Source: Monocercomonoides exilis (taxonomy: Eukaryota; Preaxostyla; Oxymonadida; Polymastigidae). Taken from it: a DNA stretch of 64,000 nucleotides. Where the stretch lies: NCBI GenBank assembly GCA_001643675.2, contig LSRY02000050.1, positions 62,001-126,000 on the forward strand, in the 5' to 3' direction. How positions within the stretch are numbered: position 1 is the first letter of the stretch; each line of letters begins with the position of its first letter. The notes under the pieces are model-generated. The model made no database searches. It saw only the letters and a list, made by a program, of their open reading frames with translations, and had not been told where the DNA came from. A program made the position numbers and the translations under genes. Shown here one piece after another: positions 43,726 to 55,735 of this stretch.

Positions 43726-46417
43726 TCATTTCTTATTCCTCTTCTTCTTCGTACTATTTATTTGCTGCTTCTCTTTCTCTTTCTCCTTCTTCTGTTCTGC
43801 ATCCAATCCTCCAATCTTCATATTTGCCATCCCTTGTCTATGAAAATGGCTTCCCATCTGTGCAAACAGAGAAGAATCCAAAAATGCCTTCGCTCCGTTC
43901 ATCTTCCTCTGCTGTTTATTTCCTGTTACTTTTGAAGTATTATTTGAAGATGACTTATTATTATTACAACCATGATAATTATCTCTCATATTCTCCTCTC
44001 CTCCTCTTTCTCCTCCTCCTCTTTCTCTTCCTTCTCTTCCTTCTCTTCCTTCACCCACAGGCTTCATCACCGGTCTAAATGTCTGTGCGGGCACACTCAA
44101 GTCAAACAGCTCAGGAATGGCATGAGAAGAAGGCGAATGAGTCACATACAGCACAAACTGATAGCAGGCAAAGAGAACAATCGAAGACGCAGGATTCGCC
44201 AGCCCAGTGAAGGAATAGACGAGCGGAGGGAAAAAACGGGTGGTGGTGATGAACTGGGTGAGGAGGGAGAGGTAGCTTGAAGTGGCTGTGCGGGAGGAAG
44301 GAGGAGGAGGGCCTGACTGGAGGAGAAGATGGACAAGCACATCGAGTGGGAAGGAAGGAGGAGCAAGGGAGAGGGAGAGGAGGGAGGAGGAGAGGGAGCG
44401 GAGGAGGAGGAGAGGAGAGGGAGAGGAGGGAGAAGAGGGAGAAGAAGAAGAAGATGTTAAATGATTCATTTGATAAGCAGGACGAATTGTAGCGAGTGGT
44501 TGGCGAATGTATGGAACACTCAATCTCTTCTTCTGGGGCTGTTGATGCTGCTGCTGATGGGAAGAGAATGGAGAGTTTGAGAAAGAAGAGGTGGAAGAAG
44601 AAGAATAGGAAGAGGAAGAGGAAGAGGAAGAGGATGAAGATGAATTAGAATTATTATTATTCCCTTCATTCACACCACTTCCATTTTCTTTCCCTGTTTG
44701 TCCTTTTTGTTCCAATTTCTCCGATATCTCCGATATCTCCGATTTCTCCGATTTCTCCCCCTTTTCTCCTCTTCCTTCTCTTTCTCCTCTCTCCCCCTGA
44801 CTGTTCCCCACCGCTCTGACAGGAATTGTCCTCGCAGTGTTAAATGCAATGCCAAAAGGCGATTCAACAGCCACTGAGTCGCCCCACAGCGTTCTCACAT
44901 CCACCACAATCCTTCCCTTCCCAAACAGCCTCGCTTTATACCTCTCTCCAATCACTGGAGACGAAATGAATGGCTTGATGAAGGAAATAAACGCGTTTTG
45001 GAGCCAGAGGAAGGAAGAAGAGAGGTTTGGATAGCGCTGCTGCATCAGAAGAAGAGTCTGGGAGAGCCATTGGCGGAGATGGTGGGTGAGAAGAGAAGGA
45101 GAAGGAGAAGAAGATGAGGAAGAAGAAGAAGAGGAGGAAGAGGAGGAAATCTTATTATTGTTGTTGTTGATAGAGAAGGAGTTAGAATCTTTGGCTTTTG
45201 AAGAAGAAGAAGAAGAAGAAGAATTTGAATGAACCTTCCTCAAAATACTCTTCAAAAATCCCTTTGCTCTTTTTAAAATTCCCCTTCTTCTTCCCCTTCT
45301 TCCTTCTTCTTCCTCTTCCCTTTCTTCCTCCTCCTCTTCTTCTTCCTCCTTCCTCTTCCTCTTCTCATACCCTGAGTCAATCACCCACACGTTCAGTGTC
45401 TTCGCCAGGTGAATGCAAAAGGCATGCACAATGTGAGTTACATCAATTGGAATTGCATTTTTGGAAGAGCGATAGAAAAAACAATGACCTTTCAGAGCAA
45501 ATAGAAGAGATTGAGTCTCGGGGGAGAGGAAGGAGGAGGAGAAAGAAGAAGAAGAAAGAGAAGAATTTTGAGAGGAAGAGAAAGGGAAAAATGAAGAAGG
45601 AGAACGAGAAGAACGAGAAGAAGAAGAAGAAGAAGATGAGGAAGAAGAAGAAGTATGAAGAGAAGAAAACAAAGAAGAAGAAGGAGAGAAGGAGGAAGAA
45701 TAAGGAGGAATGCCATTGATTGTGGAAGGAGTGTGGCGATAGACAGGATTCAAAGGAAGAGACGAACGAAGAGAGAGAAGAGAAGAAGAAAAAGAAGAAG
45801 GAGAAGAAGGAGAAGAAGAGGAAGAAGAGGATAAAGAAGAAGAAGAAGATGATGGTGAAGGAATTAATGGAGAAAGATATTGGAAAGGTGGATGATTGGA
45901 AAGAGAGAAAGAAGTGAATGAAGAAGAAGAAGAAGAAGAATATGATTTTATTTCTCTTTCCTTCTCTCTTTCTTCCTCTTTCACTTCCAAACCATAATCT
46001 GTTTTTGCCATCATCATCTTCTCTTTCTCTTTCTCTTTCTCTTTCTCTTTCTCTTTCTCTTTCTCTTTCTCTTTCTCTTCCTTCCCTTTCCCTTTCTCCT
46101 TCCTCTCCTTCTCCTTCTCCTTCTCCATCATCTCCTTCTCTATCATCTTCATCACCTCCATTCTCCTCCTCCTCCTCCTCCTCAGACCTTCTCCCAACCA
46201 GCTCGCTTCATTCACTTCTCTGCTAAATGCCTCCGTTTTGCTCAGCTTGTTTATCAGTTCCTTTGGAACAGCATTGGAATTCGTGTGGAAGGAGAAGAAA
46301 CAAGAGAATGTGGATGAAAGATAGAGGAGAGGGAGAAGAAGGAGGTGGAAGAGAGAGGAGAAGAAGGAGAAGAAGGAGATGGGGAGATGGTGAAGAAGAT
46401 GGATGAATTTTGGAAGT

Positions 46418-46461
<44 letters not shown>

Positions 46462-47533
46462 TGATGATTTATGTTTATCTGTTTCTTTTGCTTTTTTATC
46501 AACTTCTTTCTTTTCTTCTCCCTCTTCTTTTCTTTTCTTTTCTTTCTCTCTCTTCCTCTTCTCTTTCTTCTCTCTCTCTTCTCTTCTTCTCTCTCTTCCA
46601 TCATTTCCATATTTTCTGGTTGAATTAACATTTCTCTTTGATATTTGAAGAGCATCCAACGGATTATGAAGCAATGGATTCCGAATAATACTTTCTTCTT
46701 CTTCTTCTTCCTTTTCTTCTCTTTCTTCTCCTCTTTCTTCTCCTTTTCTTTCTTCTTCTCTTTCTCTTTCTTCTTCACTTGAATAATCATAATCATTATC
46801 AAAATCATATCTATAATGCCTATGATGATGATGGTGAAGATGTTTATGATGATGCTTATGATGATATTTGTCATCGATCATTCTGATCAATTCTGATGAA
46901 TGATAGAAGGATAAAGGCAATGCGAATGCATTCTTTGAAGAAGAAGAAGAAGAAGAAGAAGAAGAAGAAGAAGAAGAAGAAGAAGAAGAAGAAGAAGAAG
47001 AAGAAGAAGAAGAAGAAGAAGAAGAAGAAGAAGAAGAAGAAGAAGAAGAAATCTTTTTATTATCATCGTTATTATTATAACTAGAATTTTCACCTCCTCC
47101 TCCTCTTCCTCCTCTTCTCCCCTTCCTTTTTCTTCTTCTTCTTCTCTCCCCTTCCCCTTCCTCTCCTTCTTCTTCCTCTCTTTCATCAATCCTTCTTATT
47201 CTCCCTCCCTTCACCCCAATCGCACATCCTTCTATCCATTCCTCTTCCCACAGCCCCATCTTCCCTCTCCCTCTCCTCCCACACACTGTATTTTCTCCTC
47301 CTCCTCCTCTTCTTCCTCTTCCTCCTCCTCCTTCTTTCGCCATCGCATATTCATAATGCGTCTCATATGCATAGAATTCTTCATCGTCTGATTCTTCTTC
47401 TGTTTCTTCTTCACTTCCTCTTCCTCTTCCTCTTCTTCCTTTGCTTCCTTCAACATGCCACAGCTTCTCTCCTGTTGATGGATCACGGAACAAAACATCT
47501 TCTGGATAGATGATTGGACGAAGAAGAACAGAA

Positions 47534-47565
<32 letters not shown>

Positions 47566-50500
47566 AGAATTAACGTATTTATTGCAATTTTTATTCATAT
47601 TCATATTCTTTTTCTCCTCTTCTTCCCCTTCTTCCCCTTCTTCCCCTTCTCTTTCACTCATCTCTGCCATCTTCCTCACATGCTCATCAAACACGTCATA
47701 CCACATCTCCTGTGCTTCTCTTTCTTTCTCTTCTTTCCTCTTCCTCTTCATCATCATCGTCTGCCCTTTCTTTATTCTTCCTCCTCCTCCTCCTCTTCCT
47801 CTTTCTCCTTCTCTTTCTCCTCTTCTTCCTCTCTTTCTTCTTCCTCTTCCTTCTTCTTCATCTTCGCTAAACAGCTTTATCCTCAGCCATCTCACAATCG
47901 AATGAAGAGGATGAAGAGATGGATGAATTTCAACCACATCTGAAGAAAGAAATTTGACTCTTTCTTCTTTCTTCTTCATGTTATTTTGAATGTTATTTTC
48001 ATTTGTTTTCTTTTGTTTTGCATTGTTCTCTTTCTTTTTGTTTCTTCTTATTCCTCCTCCTCCTTTTTCTTCTTCTCCTTCTTCTTTTCTCTCTTCCTTC
48101 TCTTCTTCTTCTTCCTCCTCCTTCATCACCTCCAATGCCATCTTCCTATGAAACAAGCAATGCCTATCAAAACACACCATCCCATTCAAAGAAGACAACA
48201 AAGCAGAATTCCAAATATCCGCTTTCCATTTCATATCTTCCCTTTTCTTCTCTCTTTCTCTTCTCCTTCTCCTTCTCCTTCTTCTTCTCTTTCTCTCTTG
48301 TATTTTCTTCTTCATCCGCCTCTTCGTCTTCATTTCTGTGTTTTCTTCGCTTCTTCTTCTTCTAATTCTTCTTCTAATTCTTCTTCTTTTCTCTCTTCTT
48401 TCTCTTCTTTCATTCAATTCATTCAGATTTTCTTCTTCTCCTCCTTCTTCTTCTTGTTTCATTTCTTTCTGTATTTCTTCTTCATTTTCTTTCTCTTCAT
48501 TCATCAAAGATGGCTTTAGAGAAGAAGAAGAAGAAGAAGTTACCAATGAAACATTATCTTTCTCCTTCTCTTTTTCTTTCTCTTTCTCTTTCTCCTCTTC
48601 TTTCTCCTTTTTCTCTTTCTCTTTCTCTCTCTCCTTCCTCTCCTTCCTCTCCTCTGTTCTCTTCATCTCCTCTATCATCCTTCTCTTCTCTCTCTTCTCT
48701 CTCTCTTCTCTTCTCTCCTCCTCCTTCTTCTCCTTCATTCTCTTCAAACACTCAAAATTCTGCCTAAAAACATCATCTTCGTCGTCTTCTTCTTCCGCCA
48801 TAAACATTCCACTTGCTGTTATTCTTCCTCCTCTTCCTCTTCTTTCTCCTCTTTCTCTTTCTCTTTCTCCTCTTTCTCCTCTTTCTCCTCTTTCTCCTCT
48901 TTCTCCTCTTCCTTCTCTTTCTCCTTCTTCTCTTCTTTTTTCTTTTCTTCCTCCTTTTTCTCCTTCTCTCTCTCTCATTTCTGTATATCTGTTATTATTA
49001 TTATTAAATTCTTCTTCTCTATCTTCTTCTTCTTCTTCCTCTTCTTCCTTCTCATTATAATAATCATATTTATTTTCTTCCTCACTCTCTTCTGTTGAAG
49101 ACAAACCTGAATCACTTGTAGATGAAAGAGAACAAGCTGAAGAAGAACGAGGGAATTGATTGGAAGAAGAAGAAGAGGAAGAGGAAGAGGAAGAGGAAGA
49201 AGAAGAAGAAGAAGAAGAAGAAGAAGAAGAAGAAGAAGAAGAAGAAGAAGAAGAAGAAGAAGAAGAAGAAGAAGAAGGATAACAATGATTTGATTGGTGA
49301 AATGGTGCTAATGAAGAAGAAGAAGATGATGATGATAAACAAGAAGAGGACAATGATGATGAATATGAAGAGAAAGGAGAGGAAGAAGAAGAAAAGGAAG
49401 AAGATAAATCTGAAGAGGAATAAATGGAAGAAGAAGAAGAGGAAAGAGAAGAAGAAGGAGAAGAGAATGAAGATTCAGAAGAAGAAATAGGAAAAGAAGA
49501 AGAAGAAGAAGAAGAAGAGGAAGAATGAAGTGAATTAGAAGAAGAATCAGATAAAGATGGAGAAGATGAACGAGAAGAAGAAAAAGAAAAAGAAGAAAGT
49601 GAAGAAAGTGAAGAAGAAGGAGAATAACAAGAATCAGAAGAAGAATCAAGAGAAGAGGAAGAAGAAGAAGAAGATGATGATGATGAATATTCTCTCTTGT
49701 GATGTGTGGAACGAGCAGATGAAATGGTTTGTTTTGAATGAAGTGGAAGAATATGAGATGAATGATGATGATGATGATGATGATGTGAATTTCTGGAACA
49801 TTTGTGTTTTGTTAAAGAACCTCTATTTCTTCTTCTTCTCTCTCCTTCCTCTTCTCCTTCTCCTTCACTTTCAATCTTATCCTCTTCTTCCTCTCTTCCC
49901 TCTTCCTCCTCCTCCTCTCTCTCCTCCATCTTCCCCTCCACCACCCCCTCACAATTATGCAACTTCCCCCAATCCACTGCCCTCGTCAAAGGAAACGAAT
50001 GGTATTCTCCTCTCCCCAAACTCCCCCTCTTCGGCGGAATTGTCATCTTCTGCTGCAGAAGCAGTGCTCTTTGCCTCTTCAGCCCCAGCACCTCCATCAA
50101 ATCTTCCACTGCATCATTCTTCTTCACCAGCCTGTCGCCATTGTCCATCTGTGTTTGACTCTTGATTGCCAAGTACGATTGAACAAGCTTCCGCTTTTTG
50201 GCTTCTTTGATTTGACTAATTTGATTGGACATCTCTCTTTCTCTTTCGAATTCTTTCTGTCTTTGCTTATTCTTCTTCTCGTTCTTCTTCTTATTCTTCT
50301 TCTCTTTCTCCTTCTTGTTGTATTTGGATACAAAATATTCATTTGTGTTTGTGTGTTGCTGGAAGAGAAGCATCGATCGCTCCAGAATAAACACTGGGCC
50401 TTCACTCTCATCAGAACAGATGGAGTTATGCTGATGAAATGAAGATAAAGAAGAAATTGAATTAGAAGTTGTAGAAGAAGAAGAAGAAGAAGAAGAAGAT

Positions 50501-51636
50501 GATGATGATGATGAAGATGACGGAGAAGAACATTGCAACGCCAAGCAACCACCATCACATTCCCATCCTCGCTCCTTCCTCACTGCTGCCCCTCCTCTCC
50601 TCCCCTCTGCCAATGCTCCTTCCAGTCTGAACAGGGAGTACCATCTGAGCAGCAGCCAGCGTGAGTACCAGCCCCAGTCGCGCCAGGCATTCACTGCAAA
50701 CACAAACAGCGTGTGCGGCAGACACGCCAGCTCCCACAGATCGAAGGGCACTCCACCAAAGACAACACATTGCACCGAATGAAACACTGCCCGGGAGGCG
50801 AAGGAAAAAGCAGGAAGTATGCTTTCCACAGTCTTAACCATCAGACGCGCTCCTTTCCCCACGATCCATATGGGCGCAACCAAAAACAGCTGGACAAACA
50901 AGTCGACGGAAACACGAAACATGAGCTTGAAGACAAAGACAACAGGTGAGAAACATGTTGAATTGGAACATTTCCGAATCCATCGTCTTGTCGCTTCATA
51001 AGGAGAATCTTCTTCGCGCTCCTCAAACGTCTTTACAGCAGTTGATGCGTTTTTAATGTTGCGCCTGCCTTTCTCACTCCCCCTTTGCAAACGGCCTTTC
51101 ATTTTACCTTTCATCTGAGACAAATTCGGAGATATTTTTTCTTGAAGCATTGAATCATTATAACCAAGAAAATAATGATCGAATTCCTTGGCATCCAAAG
51201 AAAAATCGCTGCTGCTAAATGTTGAGTCACTGTCATAAGAACAGTCATCATCATTGTGATCTTCATTTGTGCCATTTCGCGTGAAATTTCTTGTGTATTT
51301 TAATCCTCTCTTTTGAATCGAATCTTCGAAAAATCTGTCCAAAATTCCAATAGCATCCGCTTCCTGTAATTCTTTTTCCTTTTCCCAAAGTTCGTCAATC
51401 GTTTGATTTCCATGTGCCCAAGCAAAAGAACGCTGCAAAAATTGAAAAGCGAGTTGAATGCATCCAAACATTTTATCGGTTGCACAAAAAGCGAATGAAA
51501 ATATCATTCTTAAAATGGTCCAAAGTGTCCAAGCGATGAAATACATTGGGGGGATAGAAATGCATATTGAAGCAAGAATTAATTTTTGAGTTACTCTCAA
51601 AATATACGATATTGCCTCAAAAATCAAAAGCCCCAT
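43726..51636 (-). CDS. Giant Ser-rich multi-pass membrane protein, family unknown
   Basis: One uninterrupted frame of 2,636 residues, ATG at 51636 and TGA stop. The N-terminus is hydrophobic (residues about 1-70: IFEAISYILRVTQKLILASI, MYFIAWTLWTILRMIFSF). A second membrane region lies at about 220-330 (FSPVVFVFKLMFRVSVDLFV, LFLVAPIWIV, LPHTLFVFAVNAWRDWGW). The middle is poly-Ser, Glu/Lys/Arg and a 38-residue Ser run. Non-repetitive islands return near the C-terminus: LFALKGHCFFYRSSKNAIPI, DVTHIVHAFCIHLAKTLNVW, ERYKARLFGKGRIVVDVRTL, and SIVLFACYQFVLYV. The ordered islands at both ends, on each side of low-complexity filler, look like a conserved protein that has been inflated, as in sec5. I looked for lipase GxSxG, seipin and lipid-transfer signatures and found none. 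No function assigned. Confidence 0.75.
46937..47050 (+). repeat. Pure (GAA)38 tract inside coding sequence
   Basis: 114 bp of uninterrupted GAA on the plus strand. Read on the minus strand in the gene's frame it gives TCT codons, 38 serines between KIS and KNAFAL. Homopurine tracts of this length can form triplexes. Confidence 0.93.
49195..49276 (+). repeat. Second long GAA tract inside coding sequence
   Basis: About 27 GAA units preceded by GAG/GAA interspersion from 49165, again read as poly-Ser on the minus strand. Confidence 0.88.
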
Positions 51637-52247
51637 TCTATGCGCATAATATTATAATATTAAAAAATTGTACTGATATCTCGCGAAATTTTGTATTAAT
51701 TGAGTTATTCCTTTTTATAAAATTTCCAAAAACAACAAGCGAGATAAGGGTCAGATCGAAGTTCATTTAGATAGCATGTTTTGGCGTTCTTTTGTTGTAT
51801 TAATATGCTATAATTCGACTGAAAAAATATATCTTTTGAGAATTTTAATTTGTTTGCTCTTCTCTCATTTTTAAATTGAAATATTAAACAAAAAGAAGAA
51901 ATTATCAAAAACAACTTTTGAAGTTCATCAATCCGTTCTTTGAATAAAAAAATAATATTTTATTGTTTTCACTATTTATTGTTTTTTCTGGAAGAAAATG
52001 AAAATGAGTCTTTTCATCTCGAAATAAAAGGTTACTGATAAAAAGTCTTTTGAAATTTCAAAAATTCTTTATTCATTTGAAATTAGTATTTGATCTTTTC
52101 AGAAAATTATTTGTATCAAATCATTCCCTTTTGCAGAATCCTCTGTTTAAAATAAAACGGACGAAAAGTTCTTCAAAGGATAGTTTTCCATTTTGCGAAA
52201 TGATGGACGGGAAAAAATGGTGATAAAAATCAATGCATCTCATTTTT
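51637..52247. other. AT-rich intergenic region
   Basis: Presumed upstream region of the giant minus-strand gene and downstream region of copy E. No gene or repeat is seen. Confidence 0.5.
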
Positions 52248-53737
52248 TCAAACATTCACAAGATAATCAGAAAATTTCAACGAAAGTCCATGATAATATC
52301 GTCTGTTGAAAATCTTTAAAGTTTCATGAAAGCTGGTGATGGTATCTTCGTATCCTTCTTCTTCCATCTTTTCAAACACCTTCCTTTTCGTCGCCTTTCT
52401 TTCCTCTTCTTCCTTTTCATCTTTCTCCTCTTCTTCCAATCGATTTGAAACATTCTTTAAGAATTGTAAGCATTCAACTGTTATTTCGTCATCCAATTTT
52501 GGTCGCTGCATCCTCTCCAGAACAGCATCTATTGCTCTGCCTTTCAGCAAGGCATCAACTTTCACAGCTCTATTTTCCACCGCATTTATCAAAGGATAAC
52601 TGTACCAGAGGCCAATTCCTCTGTGATTATCATTCGCTGCTCGAAATACATAGGAAATCCTATCGATTAGCACTACATTTTCTTCATTCCTCAAATGACA
52701 ATAGCAAAAATAAGCCACGATTGTGTGCAGCCATCTCAATAAAATTAGCTCTTTTTTTGTTTTTATTCCTCCTTCCTCTCCTTTTTTTCTGTTCCAATCA
52801 TCATTTATTGCCAGCTCTTCCAATTCTCTTGTTGCTTCTCCGACAAAATGCAGCTCATTCACAATCATATCTTCAAAGCTTCTGTCATATCTCAATCTGT
52901 TTATTAAAAATTCCCAAGCACGCTGATAGGCAAGTTTTGTGAAATTTCTGTGTTCCTGATGATATTTGATGATTTCTTTGGTATCATTCAAATACAGTTC
53001 TTGCCTCAAATCCTGGTAATAGATAATAAAAATAATAACAATATCAAAAAGGAAATAACATCGTTCATACATAAAATTGGTCAACACAACTCAAAGCCAA
53101 TAAAGCCATTTCTACTTCTTTCTGAGTCTCCTCGCTTTCATCTTTGACAGAAGCAGCTTTCAGAAGATAGGGCACACTAATTGGTATCAACTCCGAAGAA
53201 GCATGCCTGTTCAGCAAAAGATAGCATTCGCAAAGATCAATTAGAAGCTTTTCGTTCTTTCCTTCTTTTTTCTTATTTTCGTAAAAAATCATCTCCTCAA
53301 ATATGCTGTTCGATTCTGAATATTCAAAGCATGTATTCCAGATATCTTTCAGCACCTTGCAATATCCAATATGCTTCAGCATCCAAGTGGCATTTTCCAT
53401 CGACATTTTCTTTTTCTCAATCATTTTGTTCATTTTGTTATACAGTTCTGTCTTGAAAACAAATTTATGTTCTTCTTCGTTCATTTCATCAATTATTTCA
53501 TTCATTTCTCCAATTTTCTTTCTCTGTTTATCTTTCCTGCAATGCTCCAGTTCATAAAACAATTCTTCATAAAAAAATATAGAAAAAAAACAGAAATCCA
53601 ATCAAAAAGAATTCACATGCAACAGCAATTGCACACTGTTGAACTTTTTTGTGTTGTCCGTCTCCTATATACAGATTTTTTTTAAAAAAATAGAACAAGA
53701 AAACAACACCATTTTGATATTCACAATAAAAGTTCAT
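52248..53737 (-). CDS. Three-exon ELEHC/YHQEH family protein, copy E (exon 1 uncertain)
   Basis: Exon 2 is 53564-53071 (494 nt) and exon 3 is 53012-52248 (765 nt), the same lengths as copies A and C, joined in phase 0 across a 58-bp intron (GTATGA...CCAG). Exon 2 begins ELFYELEHCRKDKQRKKIGE and carries DLCECYLLL. Exon 3 begins DLRQELYLNDTKEIIKYHQE, carries NELHFVGEATRELEEL and ends SDYLVNV with TGA. Exon 1 is not conserved. A 28-nt candidate at 53737-53710 (MNFYCEYQN, donor GTGTTG) would fit phase 1 but needs a 145-bp intron, longer than in the siblings. Its exon 3 is closest to copy C: both carry VKVDALLKGRAIDAVLERMQ. Function unknown. If exon 1 is really lost, this may be a very recent pseudogene. 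Confidence 0.75.
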
Positions 53738-54639
53738 ATGATTGGTTGAAGAAAACGGATGAAAAATTAAACCTCACAAAAGATGAAAGAAATATATGCA
53801 TTCAAACCATTCTATCTTTTGATAACTTTTTCGACTTGTAATTTCAAAGAAAAAGAACGCTTTGTTTTTTCTGTTTGTTGTTATGGATATTTTGATCAAT
53901 GGTTTAAAATTGTACTGGATAAACAGTTGGCAAAACGAGAGTTCAATTTATGAACATTTTATACAGAATTAGAAGAATTATTTCCAATGATGGCAGTTGG
54001 AAATGGTGGAAATGTAATTATTCTGAAATTCCATCTAATGAATTGTTGAGATTCGTTGTCCAAGGAAATATAACGATTTTCATTTTGAATGGAAATGAAT
54101 GAATTTTTCTTAAATAAAAATATTTCACAATTTCTTCCAAAATTATTTTTAAGCCTCTGCGACACAAAATTTTTGTATGTGATTTGTCGGTCGAGCCGGC
54201 AGTCATCTGTCGAATAATAATTTCGCATTTAAATTTTCTATTTTTCGATTAAAATGGTTTTCTGTGTTTGATTTTAATTTATTCCGTTATCATGTTTAAT
54301 ATCAAGCTCAACAAATTTAAATAGCAAGATTATTTTAAAAATTTTTGTATTAAATGAAAATTTATTGAAATACAAAAAATATTATTCCTGTTGATCAATT
54401 TTAAAATTCATTTCCTTTACGTGTTTTGATTTGTTTTGATAATCATGCTTTATCAAGGGAAAGACACTTAAAGTTCAATTCACCTCTATGATTTGAATAT
54501 TGATTAACAAGTTTATTTGTTCTTTGTTTTCATCATATTTCAAACTGAATGCATTTTGGACAAGGTTGCACTATTCATGTTTTTGTCTTTTCATCAGGTT
54601 TAGAGAATTGAATAACGTTATAAATGGAGCAAATGATCA
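53738..54639. other. AT-rich intergenic region with one dispersed repeat
   Basis: No gene is seen. The GCGACA/GTCGGTC repeat copy at 54149-54226 is listed separately. Confidence 0.45.
54149..54226 (-). repeat. GCGACA/GTCGGTC dispersed repeat, copy 1
   Basis: TTAAGCCTCTGCGACAC starts this copy. Its inverse, TGTCGCAGAGGCTTAA, ends copy 2 near 57322, and a diverged form (TTTAGACCTGTGCGACAC) starts copy 3 near 59623. All contain GTCGGTC further in. Confidence 0.6.
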
Positions 54640-55735
54640 CCAAATTTAGCTTATTGTTTGAATTCAGCGATTTGTTTGAAAATATAAACCCCAAGGAGGT
54701 GCTCTTTATGTACGCGACAATGACAAAGCCATTCAGAAATTTGAGTATTGTTCTTTTTCAAGATGTCATTCTTCTTCGACAAGGGTGAGAGGAGTAGATG
54801 CTTTGAATATCGTTAAATGCGTTGTGCTTCATTCTTCAATTATTCGCAGTTCAGCAAACGTTCGTACGGATTATGGAGGTGGAGGAATGATGGTTGAGAT
54901 TATGTGTGCTGAATCGATGGTTGATGATTGCATCTTTCAAAACTACTCATCGGACAACGATGGAGATACAATTGAACTCTATTTAACGAAAACAGAAAAA
55001 CAAAAAGAGTATGTATTTTGTTCATTTTTGATCACCGTCAATCAAATGGAACAGGAGATGTGCGAGAGGAGCAATTGAATATTGGAGTTGCACTGATCAA
55101 GTTGTCATTTCAAACTTCCAATTTTGCACATTCTATTCAATTCTTTCAGGAGGAGCAGTTGGTCAACAATTAACTGCTAAGAACAACGGAACTTAGTTAT
55201 TTTTCTTATTTTTCAATGATAGCACATGAATGAAAGAAGGACATGATGAACTTCTTTGCAGCTCATCAACATTCAACGTCGATTCGAGTTTCTATTTAAC
55301 AAGGAATATTTTAAATGGAGTTGGTGCAGTTCCGGTTTCAATAGTTGATAAGAGTGAATGGCTCAGAATATAGTGGAAAAGTCAGATTTGTTTCCTCAGT
55401 GCAAACACAACAAAATGCCAAAGACACACGTGCGTGTGGAATCAATAAAATCTATCCATTCAACACCATGAGTCATTACAGCACTCAACTTATTCTTAAA
55501 TTTGAAAAAGATGTTGAGATTATCATAAGAACAGTCACTGATGCAAAAATCGTGAAATGTGGTGTTTTTCCTTTTTCAATTATTGGACAAAGTGATTTGA
55601 GTTCAACGGCTCAAATAAATTTTGAAGTCTTTGCTATATCTCTTTTTTCGTTATCGGTAGGTGTATTGTCTCTGAGTGACTTTACACTTTTGTATAACTC
55701 TTTATTTGCAAATAATCGAGCATAATAGTTATTTG
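54640..55735 (+). pseudogene. Surface protein pseudogene (beta-helix type)
   Basis: Frames in different registers encode fragments typical of oxymonad beta-helix surface proteins: GGALYVRDNDKAIQKFEYCS then FSRCHSSST (about 54690-54785), VVLHSSIIRSSANVRTDYGG and DDCIFQNYSSDNDGDTIEL (54785-55078), then RGAIEYWSCTDQVVISNFQF and GGAVGQQL (about 55055-55180), followed by weaker pieces to 55725. The G-G-A-x and C-x-F runs spaced about 20-40 residues are the turns of such repeats. At least three frame changes and several stops, with no signal peptide or membrane segment in phase, show decay. A spliced gene is possible in principle, but the breaks do not fall at good GT/AG pairs. Confidence 0.6.

Noticed and set aside
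44142-50770. Plus-strand frames overlapping the giant minus-strand gene
   Set aside because: They are shadows of the same repeats. The single 2,636-codon minus frame explains the region, including the membrane segments.
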